From contig DATJZY010000077.1 of NCBI GenBank assembly GCA_035577985.1, positions 1 to 64,000 of the forward strand: 64,000 nucleotides of DNA, in the 5' to 3' direction. Shown piece after piece: positions 1 to 7,384 of the stretch. This stretch comes from Candidatus Eisenbacteria bacterium (GTDB taxonomy: Bacteria; Desulfobacterota; Binatia; DP-6). Below the pieces are notes generated by a model that did not search any database, was not told the origin of the DNA, and saw only the letters and a list, made by a program, of their open reading frames with translations. Made by a program: the position numbers and the translations under genes. The first letter of the stretch is position 1; the number at the start of each line of letters is the position of its first letter.

Positions 1-1076
1 GTGGAGGACGAGGTGCTGGTCGTGGTGGTGGACTCGCACTGGCACTGGGAATTGCAGACCTGGCCCTCGGGGCACAGGAGCGCGCCCGACGGCGAGCTCG
101 GATCACATTGCTCGCCCGAGTCGACGACGCCGTTGCCGCACTTGCCCTGGGTCGTGGTGGTCGAAGACGTCGAGGTCGAGCTCGAGGTCGAGCTGCTGGT
201 CGTGTTGGTGGTGGAGGTGGTCGTGACGGTGGTGGTGCTGGTCGGGCTCACCTCGCACTCCGGCGCGCGCAGGAACACGCGATCGCTGTCGACGGTCTGG
301 GCGAAGAACGCGCCCTCGAGATTCGCGCCCACCGTCAGCTCGAGCTCGCCCTTCGGGGCGCAGACGACGGCCTGCGCCTGCGCCTTGCGCGAGATGCGCA
401 CCTTGGGGCCGTCCGAGAAGATACGGACGTCGCACGGCGTGACCGAGCCGGACTCGGGGCCGACGAAGCTGCCGTTGTCAAACTTGATCATGCCCGTCAC
501 GTTGATATGCACGGGACCACGCGCGAGGAGCTGCGCGTTGCGACCGATCTTGATGTTGCAGAAGGTGTAGGAGCCGGGCTCGAGGATCACCGTGCCGGGG
601 CCGTGCCCGCCGCCGGCGACCATCAGGTTGCCCCACTGGCTCGGCTGCGGGCTGAGCGTGCGCTGGCCACCGTGCGGGACCGTGACGGACTCGCTGCCGC
701 AGGCGGGGAACGGCGACGGTGCGCCGCAGGCGGCGGCCAGGTCCGGAATGATCGGCGTCTGCACCGCGACGGCCGGGCCGCACGACGAGCCCGACTCCGC
801 CGAGTTGGCGAGCAGCTCGTCACAGGTCGATTTGGGATGGAGCTGCACCGTGCCGGCGGCGATGGTCGACGCCGGCGCGCTCACCTGCTTGGTCGACTTG
901 AAGCGATTGTTGGCGCCGAGATCGCCGGAGTTGACGACGAGCCCCTTGGCCTTGAGGGAGTCGCTCGCGAACAGCACGAAGTCGCCGAACGACGGTGCGG
1001 TTTGCGCCCAGGCCACCAGCGCCCACGCGACCACGGCCAAAGGAAGAGCCAGCCACGCATTTTTCGCTCGTCTCAT
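1..1076 (-). CDS. Secreted protein with DUF7305-like domain, Thr/Ser linker and Cys-rich repeat (partial)
   Basis: Reading the minus strand from the ATG at 1076 gives 358 open codons that run off the left edge, so the C-terminus is missing. Residues 1-25 are a signal peptide (positive MRRAK start, hydrophobic core, AWAQ cleavage region). Residues about 30-250 resemble the beta-helical domain seen in PilX-type proteins: a 'LEPGSYTFCNIKIG' stretch, a 'GPVHINVTG' strand and a 'VVCAPKGELEL' strand. A Thr/Ser-only linker of about 30 residues follows, then a short Cys-rich repeat with 'CGNGVVDSGEQCD', as in myxobacterial surface proteins. A second Thr/Ser run begins at the window edge. A GGGAGAGGG Shine-Dalgarno-like run lies about 9 bases before the ATG. 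Function is unknown; secretion or surface display is inferred. Confidence 0.8.
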   Translation of the reverse strand, partial: MRRAKNAWLALPLAVVAWALVAWAQTAPSFGDFVLFASDSLKAKGLVVNSGDLGANNRFKSTKQVSAPASTIAAGTVQLHPKSTCDELLANSAESGSSCGPAVAVQTPIIPDLAAACGAPSPFPACGSESVTVPHGGQRTLSPQPSQWGNLMVAGGGHGPGTVILEPGSYTFCNIKIGRNAQLLARGPVHINVTGMIKFDNGSFVGPESGSVTPCDVRIFSDGPKVRISRKAQAQAVVCAPKGELELTVGANLEGAFFAQTVDSDRVFLRAPECEVSPTSTTTVTTTSTTNTTSSSTSSSTSTSSTTTTQGKCGNGVVDSGEQCDPSSPSGALLCPEGQVCNSQCQCESTTTTSTSSS

Positions 1077-1191
1077 GTCGGTCCCTCTCCCGGGGTGGAT
1101 CCCCCAGGGCCCCCCTCGGCGGAGGCCCCCCTTCCGTAGCGCGTAACACGACATGGTGCGGATGTGGAAGGGAAAATCAGCGGGCTCGGGC

Positions 1192-1223
1192 AAAAAAAAC
1201 CCCCGGGCCGGGTGGCCCGGGGG
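1192..1223 (-). terminator. Intrinsic terminator of the 2738-1251 gene
   Basis: Read on the minus strand, a perfect 10-bp stem (1214-1223 paired with 1200-1209) closes a 4-base loop and is followed directly by eight T residues (1199-1192). It starts 28 bases past the stop codon of the upstream secreted-protein gene. This is the only textbook stem plus T-tract I found in the window. Confidence 0.9.
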
Positions 1224-1250
1224 CTCGGTGCTACCGATCGAAGCTGCTGA

Positions 1251-2738
1251 CTACTGAACGACCCCGAGGAGCGGGAGGGTGGTGGCACCCGGACCAGGGA
1301 GGTCCGCCGATCCGTCGATCAGCACGTTGCCGGTCGCCGGGATGCAGAACACCGACGCCAGGGTCAACGCGTGGGCCATGCTGGACAAGGACGTCGCTGG
1401 CGAGCCGTTCGCGACGATGCTCGTCGCAGCGGGCTGGCCGAACGCGCCGGCGTTCACCTGGCCGGGGCAGAAGAGACCCGACAGGGCGGTCGCCGACGAG
1501 CTGGCGGTGGTGATGCCGGCCAGGTTGACCGGGAACTGCGGCAGGCTCGGGCCCGCCGGCAGGCAGTCGTGCGATTGGAGCGTGGTCGAGTCGGCCGTGC
1601 AGGGTGCACCCGCGTTGGCCGCTGCGGAGTCGCAGAATCCGCCGACGCACATCGGGCAGGGCTCGGCCGCATTGGCCGTCACTGCCGTCGTCGACCCGAG
1701 CGGGATGTTGCCGGTGAAGCTACCCGATGCGGGCTGCGCAGCGCCGCTGGCGTTGCTCAGGAAGTCGTTGGTGACGCAGGTCGATAGCGGGCCGTTCGCG
1801 ATCGGGAGCGGTGAGCCGAACTTGCATCCCGTCCGCGAGCAGGTGCGGGTCGACGCCGGCACCATGGAAGCTGGAGCGCCCGCGATGACGACGGTTGCCC
1901 CGGTGCCGAGAACCGAGAACCTCGTGGTGCTGCCCGGCGGGGTCGCGCCCGGAGGCACGGTGCCGGCGCCGCCGCCGATCGACAGGTCGCCGCAGATGAG
2001 GTTGAGGAGCGCGCCGCTGACGCTGCTGACGGTGCCGCAGTTTCCGGAGCCGGCCTGCGTGACGATCGTGAAGACCGCGTTCGGCATCATCTCGGCGCGG
2101 ACGTCGTCGATGAACGCCTGCGACGTCACCTGCGTGGCGGCGCCCTGGCCGGACTGTCCGCTCGTGGTGCAAGCCTTGCCGGCGGCGTCGAGCTTCGACA
2201 TGCAGCCCGTGAGCGGCGCCGAGAACTTGCCACTCACCTTGCTGAGGCAAAGCGGATCGACCGGGAGGCCGGTCTTCACGGCCTTCGACTCACAGCCGAG
2301 GATGCCCTTCACGTAGTTTGATACGCACTTCGTCTGGCCGGCGTAGCAGGCGTTGGCGCCCGTCGGAGCCGGGTTCGTGTACAGCGTGGTCTGGAGGCCC
2401 GCCACGAACGCATCGACCTTGGCGCCGATCGCGGTGCCGTCGGCCAGGGTGAGACAGGGAACCGTCGCGTTCTTCGCGTCGGCCTTCTCCATGCACGACT
2501 TGTTCAGCGGCAGGCCGGAGAACTTGTCGTTGACCTTCTGGGTACACAGCGAATCGATTGTGGTGCCGGCCTTGGCGGCCTTGGCCTGGCAACCGAGGTT
2601 GCCCTTGACCTTGTTGATGACGCACTTGACCTTGGCCACCTCACACTTCGCGGTGGGCGCGACCGCCGCATGCGCGATGCCGCTCGCCGTGACGGCGAAT
2701 GCGCCGAGCACGAGCAGCGCCTTCATCTTGCTGACCAT
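1251..2738 (-). CDS. Secreted protein with two tandem Cys-containing repeats
   Basis: A 495-residue protein. The frame is open further upstream, but ATG 2738 is chosen because an AGGAGG-type ribosome site sits just before it and a clear signal peptide follows (MVSKMKALLVLG core, AHA cleavage near residue 24). Residues about 30-95 and 120-185 are two copies of one unit, roughly KCV-x3-VKG-x-LGC-x3-A-x-K-x-G-x3-D-x-LC-x2-KV-x2-KFS, each ending with a C-M-x-K element. The remaining 300 residues are rich in Gly, Ala, Ser and Thr with scattered Cys pairs, and look beta-rich. I do not recognise a named family. The even number of Cys in each repeat suggests disulfides outside the cytoplasm. It has its own terminator and a consensus promoter almost 300 bases upstream, so it is probably expressed alone. 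Confidence 0.82.
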   Translation of the reverse strand: MVSKMKALLVLGAFAVTASGIAHAAVAPTAKCEVAKVKCVINKVKGNLGCQAKAAKAGTTIDSLCTQKVNDKFSGLPLNKSCMEKADAKNATVPCLTLADGTAIGAKVDAFVAGLQTTLYTNPAPTGANACYAGQTKCVSNYVKGILGCESKAVKTGLPVDPLCLSKVSGKFSAPLTGCMSKLDAAGKACTTSGQSGQGAATQVTSQAFIDDVRAEMMPNAVFTIVTQAGSGNCGTVSSVSGALLNLICGDLSIGGGAGTVPPGATPPGSTTRFSVLGTGATVVIAGAPASMVPASTRTCSRTGCKFGSPLPIANGPLSTCVTNDFLSNASGAAQPASGSFTGNIPLGSTTAVTANAAEPCPMCVGGFCDSAAANAGAPCTADSTTLQSHDCLPAGPSLPQFPVNLAGITTASSSATALSGLFCPGQVNAGAFGQPAATSIVANGSPATSLSSMAHALTLASVFCIPATGNVLIDGSADLPGPGATTLPLLGVVQ

Positions 2739-3038
2739 ATCGATCTCCCTCCTAGCACTTGGCTCTGTTGGCCGGCGTCTTCCCATCGCGGCCTGTCCGC
2801 GTTGGCATTCATCGGCCTGTTTCGTGAGCGTCCTGCCACAGCGTGGTCGATGCCGACTTGCCAATCCATGTCCGCCGACGTGTCGCCGCCCGAAGTCGGC
2901 GGTCGCCGGTGCAAGAAGCGCTCGCACGAGACTGGGCGCGAGCCTGCCGGCGGCGGAGCATGCGATCGATCGTCTTGCCTCGAGTCCCCCCTATGGACCA
3001 GACGTTGTGCCACCCGAAGATGGCAGGATCGTCCCGAG

Positions 3039-3067
3039 GCATAACCGTCGCCAAAACGCGTTGTCAA
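3039..3067 (-). promoter_or_regulatory. Sigma70-like promoter of the Cys-repeat gene
   Basis: On the minus strand TTGACA (3067-3062), a 17-base spacer and TTATGC (3044-3039). It is the best -35 match in the window. Predicted start is near 3032, leaving an unusually long leader before ATG 2738. Confidence 0.6.
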
Positions 3068-3101
3068 GCAAATTCGGCCGCTCTTCCCGAGTGATTCTCC
3101 C

Positions 3102-3131
3102 TTGCGTTCCGGGCACGCGCTGCGTTAGACG
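3102..3131 (+). promoter_or_regulatory. Promoter for the FGE-like lipoprotein gene, leaderless
   Basis: TTGCGT (3102-3107), 18-base spacer, TAGACG (3126-3131). The predicted transcription start lies at about 3138, two bases before GTG 3140. Confidence 0.55.
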
Positions 3132-3139
3132 GCCGGCGC

Positions 3140-3877
3140 GTGGCGCGACGGCTCGCTCTCTCTTGCGCCCTCCTGCTCGGGGTCGTGATCGGCTGCAAAT
3201 CCAGCGCGCCGGAGTCCCGACCTGGCATGGTCTATATCCCCGCGGGAACGTTCCTGATGGGAAGCGCGACCGACGATCCCGCGGTGTATGATTGGGAGCG
3301 TTCGCACGAACAGCCCCAGCACGAGGTCTACGTCGACGCGTACTACCTCGACGCGCACGAGGTGACGAACCTCGACTTCGAACGGAAATATCCCAACAAG
3401 ATCCGCAATCTCGTGTCGTCCCCGTGCGACGACTGTCCGGTTACCAACGTGCCCTGGTTGGCAGCTCAGGCGTACTGCGCCGCACAGGGAAAGCGTCTGC
3501 CGACCGAGGCCGAATGGGAGAAGGCCGCCAAGGGCGGGCTACCCAAGTGGACGCCCGAGCCGTTCGGCGACTACGTCTGGTTCGCGGGCAACACCATCAA
3601 GCAGGCGCAGCCGGTCGGGACGAAGAAGCCGAACCCGTACGGTCTCTACGACATGCTGGGCAACGTCCGCGAGTGGACGGCGGACTGGTACGGGCCCGAG
3701 TACTACCAACAGCGGGAGGGCAAGAATCCCAAAGGCCCGCCCGACGGCCAGCGTCGCGTGGAGCGAGGCGGCGCCTTCTTTCTGCCCGACCGCGGCGTGA
3801 CCACGACGATCCGCTACAATCATCCGCCGCACTTCGAGCTCTACTTCCTCGGCTTCCGCTGCGCGCAGGATCCATAG
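3140..3877 (+). CDS. FGE-sulfatase-domain lipoprotein (non-catalytic type)
   Basis: A 245-residue protein of the formylglycine-generating enzyme/SUMF1-like fold. Residues 1-20 form a lipoprotein signal with lipobox VIGC. The domain markers follow in order: 'MVYIPAGTFLMGS' near residue 30, 'DAHEVTN', 'RLPTEAEWEKAA', 'GLYDMLGNVREWTADW', 'ERGGAFF' and the terminal 'GFRC'. The paired cysteines that do catalysis in genuine aerobic FGE (the SYLCH...YC region) are absent; Phe residues follow GGA instead. It is therefore more likely a lipid-anchored binding or scaffold member of the superfamily than a sulfatase-maturing enzyme. GTG 3140 is chosen from the signal peptide and the promoter just upstream. 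It may be co-transcribed with the next gene (65-base gap). Confidence 0.85.
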   Translation: MARRLALSCALLLGVVIGCKSSAPESRPGMVYIPAGTFLMGSATDDPAVYDWERSHEQPQHEVYVDAYYLDAHEVTNLDFERKYPNKIRNLVSSPCDDCPVTNVPWLAAQAYCAAQGKRLPTEAEWEKAAKGGLPKWTPEPFGDYVWFAGNTIKQAQPVGTKKPNPYGLYDMLGNVREWTADWYGPEYYQQREGKNPKGPPDGQRRVERGGAFFLPDRGVTTTIRYNHPPHFELYFLGFRCAQDP

Positions 3878-3898
3878 CCACTCCAGCGGAGTTCGCGC

Positions 3899-3928
3899 TT
3901 TCGAGGCGGCGTCGGCGCGAGGTAGGCT
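3899..3928 (+). promoter_or_regulatory. Possible promoter for the ATP-grasp fusion gene
   Basis: TTTCGA (3899-3904), 18-base spacer, TAGGCT (3923-3928), 15 bases before ATG 3943. The -35 match is weak, and read-through from the gene upstream is equally possible. Confidence 0.25.
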
Positions 3929-3942
3929 GGCGGCGAAGCCAC

Positions 3943-5682
3943 ATGGCGGTCCGCGACAGACGACCCAAGGTCCTCGTCCTCGGGCAGGAGGATCGCGCCT
4001 TCCTCGCCGTCGTCCGTTCGCTCGGACGGCGCGGCATCGACGTGCACGTGGGCTGGTGCCCGGCCGACGCCGTCGCGCTGCGATCGCGCTACGTCGCACG
4101 CGTCCACGACCTGCCGGCGTACACCCAGGGCGACGACGCGTGGAAGGTGGCGCTCGTCGATCTCTTCCGGCGCGAAGCGTTCGACCTCGTCATCCCGACC
4201 AACGACACCACCATCATGCCGCTGCAGGCGCATCGCGCGGAGCTCGAGCCGCGTGCGCGCATCTACCTCATTTCGGACGAGGCCTACGCGATCTGCTTCG
4301 ACAAGGGGCGCACGCACGATTTCGCTCAGGAGCACGGGGTGCCCGTCCCACGCCAGATGCGGCTCGCGCTGCCGGCGAGCCCCGGCACGATCCCGGCAGA
4401 GTCCTGGTATCCGCTGGTGTTGAAGCCGCTCGCGTCGTTCACTCTCGACGACCTCGAGCGCAAGCGGTTCGTCCGCCGCGTGATGCGACCCGGCGACCTC
4501 GCGCGCCAGCTCCAGCACTTCGCGGGCGCGCGCGAGGTGCTCGTGCAGGAATACTTCCCCGGGACCGGGGTCGGCGTCGAGGTGCTCGCGCACGAGGGCG
4601 AGGTGCTGCTCGCCTTCCAGCATCTGCGCGTGCACGAGCGCCCGAGCGGGGGCGCCGATTCGTATCGCGTGAGCCTGCCGTTGCGCGCGGACATGCGCGA
4701 CGCGGCGGCGCGCATGGTGCGGGCGCTGCGCTACACCGGCGTCATCATGTTCGAGTTCCGGATGAACCTCGATACGGGCGCGTGGCTGCTGCTCGAGATC
4801 AACGGGCGCTTCTGGGCGTCGCTCCCGCTCTGCCTGCACGCCGGCGCGGACTTTCCGTGGTACCTCTATCGCCTGCTGGTCCATGGGGAGCGCGACGTCC
4901 CGCAGGAGTACCGGATCGGCGTGTACTGTCGGAACTGGCAGCGCGACGTCCTCTGGGCGCGGGAGAACCTGCGTGCGACCGGCGACGATCGCGTTTCGCT
5001 CGGGACGCTCGCGGGCGGGCTCGCGCACGCGCTCACCGGGCGCGAATCGAGCGACACGTTCGTGCTCGACGATCCGGCCCCGGGCGTCGAGGATCTGCGG
5101 CGGATGGCCGTGCGGGTCGGGCGCCGCATCTGGCGCAGCGGGCACACCGCCGTGTGGAGCCTGCCGCCGGTGCGCCGGCTGCTGGCGGGGAGGGCGCGCG
5201 CGGCGCTCCGCACCGCGCGCCAGCTCCTGTTCGTGTGCAAGGGCAACGTATGCCGGAGCCCGTTCGCGGAGGGCTACGCGCGCGCCGTCCTGAACCACGG
5301 CGTGGCGGTGCGCTCGGCCGGCCTCGCGCCGAAGCCGAGCCGCGGCTGCCCGGAGCTCGGCATCGAAGCGGCGCGCGCCCTCGGCGTCGATCTGCGCGAG
5401 CACCGCTCGGCGACGCTCACCGAGGCGATGGTGCGCGAAGCGGACGCGATCTTCGTGTTCGACTACGACGGCGTGCGGCGGCTCGGCGATCGCTATCCCT
5501 TCGCCCGCCCCAAGGTGTTCCCGGTCGGTCTTCTGATGACCGACGGGCCGGTCGAGATCCGCGATCCGTTCGGCGGCATCGCGGACGACTTCTCACGCAC
5601 GTACGGGGCCATCCGGCGCGCGATCGACACGGTCGCGACGCCCGAGCCCGCGCGCGGCGACCTCTCGGCGCGCGCGGTTTGA
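3943..5682 (+). CDS. ATP-grasp enzyme fused to low-molecular-weight protein-tyrosine phosphatase
   Basis: A 579-residue, two-domain cytoplasmic protein. Residues 1-400 are a carbamoyl-phosphate-synthetase-like ATP-grasp unit: an N-terminal Rossmann-like part ('KVLVLGQEDRAFLAVVRSLG'), 'YPLVLKPLAS' as the nucleotide-binding strand, 'EVLVQEYFPGTGVGVEV', and the metal-site region 'LLLEINGRFWASLPL'. Residues about 428-560 are a complete low-molecular-weight phosphotyrosine phosphatase: P-loop C432-K-G-N-V-C-R438-S and the general-acid Asp541 in a DP motif. All catalytic residues of the phosphatase are present. Such phosphatases often control envelope polysaccharide export in other bacteria, which fits the neighbourhood; the ATP-grasp substrate is unknown. 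The frame is open upstream of ATG 3943, but that part would overlap the preceding gene and reads as shadow sequence. Confidence 0.88.
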   Translation: MAVRDRRPKVLVLGQEDRAFLAVVRSLGRRGIDVHVGWCPADAVALRSRYVARVHDLPAYTQGDDAWKVALVDLFRREAFDLVIPTNDTTIMPLQAHRAELEPRARIYLISDEAYAICFDKGRTHDFAQEHGVPVPRQMRLALPASPGTIPAESWYPLVLKPLASFTLDDLERKRFVRRVMRPGDLARQLQHFAGAREVLVQEYFPGTGVGVEVLAHEGEVLLAFQHLRVHERPSGGADSYRVSLPLRADMRDAAARMVRALRYTGVIMFEFRMNLDTGAWLLLEINGRFWASLPLCLHAGADFPWYLYRLLVHGERDVPQEYRIGVYCRNWQRDVLWARENLRATGDDRVSLGTLAGGLAHALTGRESSDTFVLDDPAPGVEDLRRMAVRVGRRIWRSGHTAVWSLPPVRRLLAGRARAALRTARQLLFVCKGNVCRSPFAEGYARAVLNHGVAVRSAGLAPKPSRGCPELGIEAARALGVDLREHRSATLTEAMVREADAIFVFDYDGVRRLGDRYPFARPKVFPVGLLMTDGPVEIRDPFGGIADDFSRTYGAIRRAIDTVATPEPARGDLSARAV

Positions 5683-5714
5683 CGTTCGCGCCGCCGTAGG
5701 TCAAGCGAGGGCCC

Positions 5715-7364
5715 GTGCGCGGCCCAGGCGCGGTGGGGTGGGTGGCTCTGGTGCTCGGGGCCGGCGCGGCCGCCGCGGTCCTGCTCACGTGGCCGCTCGT
5801 GCGCGCGCCGGGCGCGACGATCCTCGACGATTCGACGCTCGACGGCTTCCAGTTCGTATGGAACTCGTGGTGGGTTCGCCGCGCCGTGCACGACGGCACG
5901 GATCCGTTCTACACCCGCCTCCTCTTCGCGCCGGATGGCATCGGGCTCTTCTGGCACACGCTCGGGCTCACGACCGGGCTGCTCTCGCTCGCCTTCGCCC
6001 GCGGCGACGATTTCACGCACGCGGTGTGGGCCCACAACGCGACCAACTTGGTCGCCGTCCCGGCCACCGTCGCGCTCGTGGCACTCCTCGTGCGCTGCTT
6101 CGTAGACCGCCCCGGGGTCGCCGCCGTCGCCGGGCTCGTCGCCGTCGCGAGCCCGTTCTACGCGCGGCAGCTCCACGGCCCGCATCTGGGCGCGCTGTGG
6201 GCGGTCGCGCTCGTGCTGCTGGCATGGCAGGCGCTGCCCGCGCGCCGCACGTGGCCGGCGGCCGTCGCCGCCGTCGCGGCGTTCGCCGTCCTGTTCGGCG
6301 CCTCGCAGGACTACGCGGCCATGGCCCTCGTCGTCTGCGGTGTCGACCTCGTCGTCCGGGCGCTGTCGCGCGGCGCCCGGCGTTGGGTCCTCGGCGAGGC
6401 GGTCGTGCTCGCCTGCGTCGTCGCGGTGATCATGCTCGCGGCGCGCGTCCTGGGCAGCGAGCTGCCCGAGCGTCCGCCCTTTCGATGGATCGTCTGGAAC
6501 TCGGCGTACCTCTCCGGCTTCGTCACGCCGCCGTGGCTCGGCAGGGAGCGGCCGTGGCTCTATTTCGAGTCGTCGATCTACCTCGGGCTCGTGCCACTCG
6601 CGGGAGCTCTCCTGGCGCAGGTCGTGGCGCCGCGCGAGGCGACGCGGTGGAATCTCGCGGCGCTCGCCTGCCTCGCGATCGCGCTCGGCCCCATGTTGCA
6701 GCTGGGGCCGCCTTCGCTCGAGCTCTATCGCCAACCGGGCGAGGTGCCGCCGGTGTGGCCGGGATGGCCGACGCCGTATCGCCTCCTCTACGAGCTGGTG
6801 CCTGGCTTCGCGATGAGCCGTGGGCCGTGGCGCTGGGTGGGTGGCGCGCGGCTGTGCCTCGTCGTCGCGACGGCGTGCGGGCTCGGCGTCCTTGCACGCC
6901 GCGCCTCGTGGCGCACCGCCGCCGGCGTCGGGATCGCGCTCGTCGTACTGTCGTTCGCAGAGACGCTGCCGCACCGCCTGCACGCCGTGCCGGCGCTCAT
7001 GCCGGCCGGCTACCGCGTGCTCGAGAGCGATCCCGGCGACTACGTCGTGGTCGATCTGCCGTCGGGTCTTCGCCGCGGCTCGTTCGCGCTCTTCTCGAGC
7101 TACTACATGGCGTATCAGACGGGACACCACCGCCCGCTCGTCGACGGCACGGTCGCGCGCCTTCCGGGTGCGCGCCGTCACCTCTTCGAGCGCCCCGACT
7201 TCCGCCTCGCCGACCATCCGGAGGTGCGCTACGTCGTCCTGCACCGCATGCTCTTCCGGCAGGTGTACCCGCGCGGACCGTCGGTTCGGCTCGCGAAGGA
7301 AGCGCGTGCCAGCGGACGACTCGTCTATCGCGATCGCTCGACGCGCGTCTACCGGATGGGGTGA
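5715..7364 (+). CDS. Polytopic membrane protein, GT-C-like (ELP/NGYS family, divergent)
   Basis: A 549-residue protein with about ten hydrophobic segments followed by a soluble C-terminal part. The N-terminal layout ('LLTWPLVR' helix, then a loop with acidic residues and 'FVWNSWW..RAVHDGTDPFY') resembles the first periplasmic loop of GT-C glycosyltransferases that use polyprenyl-phosphate sugars. The C-terminal section has 'YVVVDLPSG' followed by 'HHRPLVDG', a diverged version of the ELP...NGYS signature shared with the genes at 13873, 17380, 32022 and 47518. GTG 5715 is the first start after the ATP-grasp gene (32-base gap), so an operon is likely. Enzymatic activity is inferred from topology only. 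Confidence 0.75.
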   Translation: MRGPGAVGWVALVLGAGAAAAVLLTWPLVRAPGATILDDSTLDGFQFVWNSWWVRRAVHDGTDPFYTRLLFAPDGIGLFWHTLGLTTGLLSLAFARGDDFTHAVWAHNATNLVAVPATVALVALLVRCFVDRPGVAAVAGLVAVASPFYARQLHGPHLGALWAVALVLLAWQALPARRTWPAAVAAVAAFAVLFGASQDYAAMALVVCGVDLVVRALSRGARRWVLGEAVVLACVVAVIMLAARVLGSELPERPPFRWIVWNSAYLSGFVTPPWLGRERPWLYFESSIYLGLVPLAGALLAQVVAPREATRWNLAALACLAIALGPMLQLGPPSLELYRQPGEVPPVWPGWPTPYRLLYELVPGFAMSRGPWRWVGGARLCLVVATACGLGVLARRASWRTAAGVGIALVVLSFAETLPHRLHAVPALMPAGYRVLESDPGDYVVVDLPSGLRRGSFALFSSYYMAYQTGHHRPLVDGTVARLPGARRHLFERPDFRLADHPEVRYVVLHRMLFRQVYPRGPSVRLAKEARASGRLVYRDRSTRVYRMG

Positions 7365-7384
7365 GCCGCGCGTGCCCGCGGGCC

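Larger units (their letters stand above)
2739..3139. other. Intergenic region and long leader of the Cys-repeat gene
   Basis: This 401-base stretch separates two divergent genes. It holds a promoter for each (3039-3067 minus, 3102-3131 plus). From the minus promoter to ATG 2738 there are about 295 transcribed bases. I see no convincing gene in them. There is an 8-bp inverted repeat (2872-2879 with 2895-2902, 15-base loop) and a 6-bp one (2920-2925 with 2938-2943). No known riboswitch class is recognised. Confidence 0.5.

Noticed and set aside
120-250. Short-period GT/GA-rich stretch that looks like a DNA repeat
   Set aside because: It is explained by codons for Thr and Ser in the linker of the secreted protein.
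1-570. Open frame on the plus strand, 189 residues, rich in Val and Glu
   Set aside because: It is the complement of the Thr/Ser linker and Cys-rich repeat of the minus-strand secreted gene; the minus frame has a signal peptide and recognisable domains.
2809-3054. 81-residue minus-strand frame in the leader of the Cys-repeat gene
   Set aside because: Its start would lie upstream of the predicted transcript start, it has no ribosome site, and the sequence is Arg-rich without structure.
3841-5403. 520-residue open frame opposite the ATP-grasp fusion
   Set aside because: It consists of Arg, Ala, His and Glu-rich low-complexity sequence; the plus frame has complete catalytic motifs. Typical antisense opening in GC-rich DNA.
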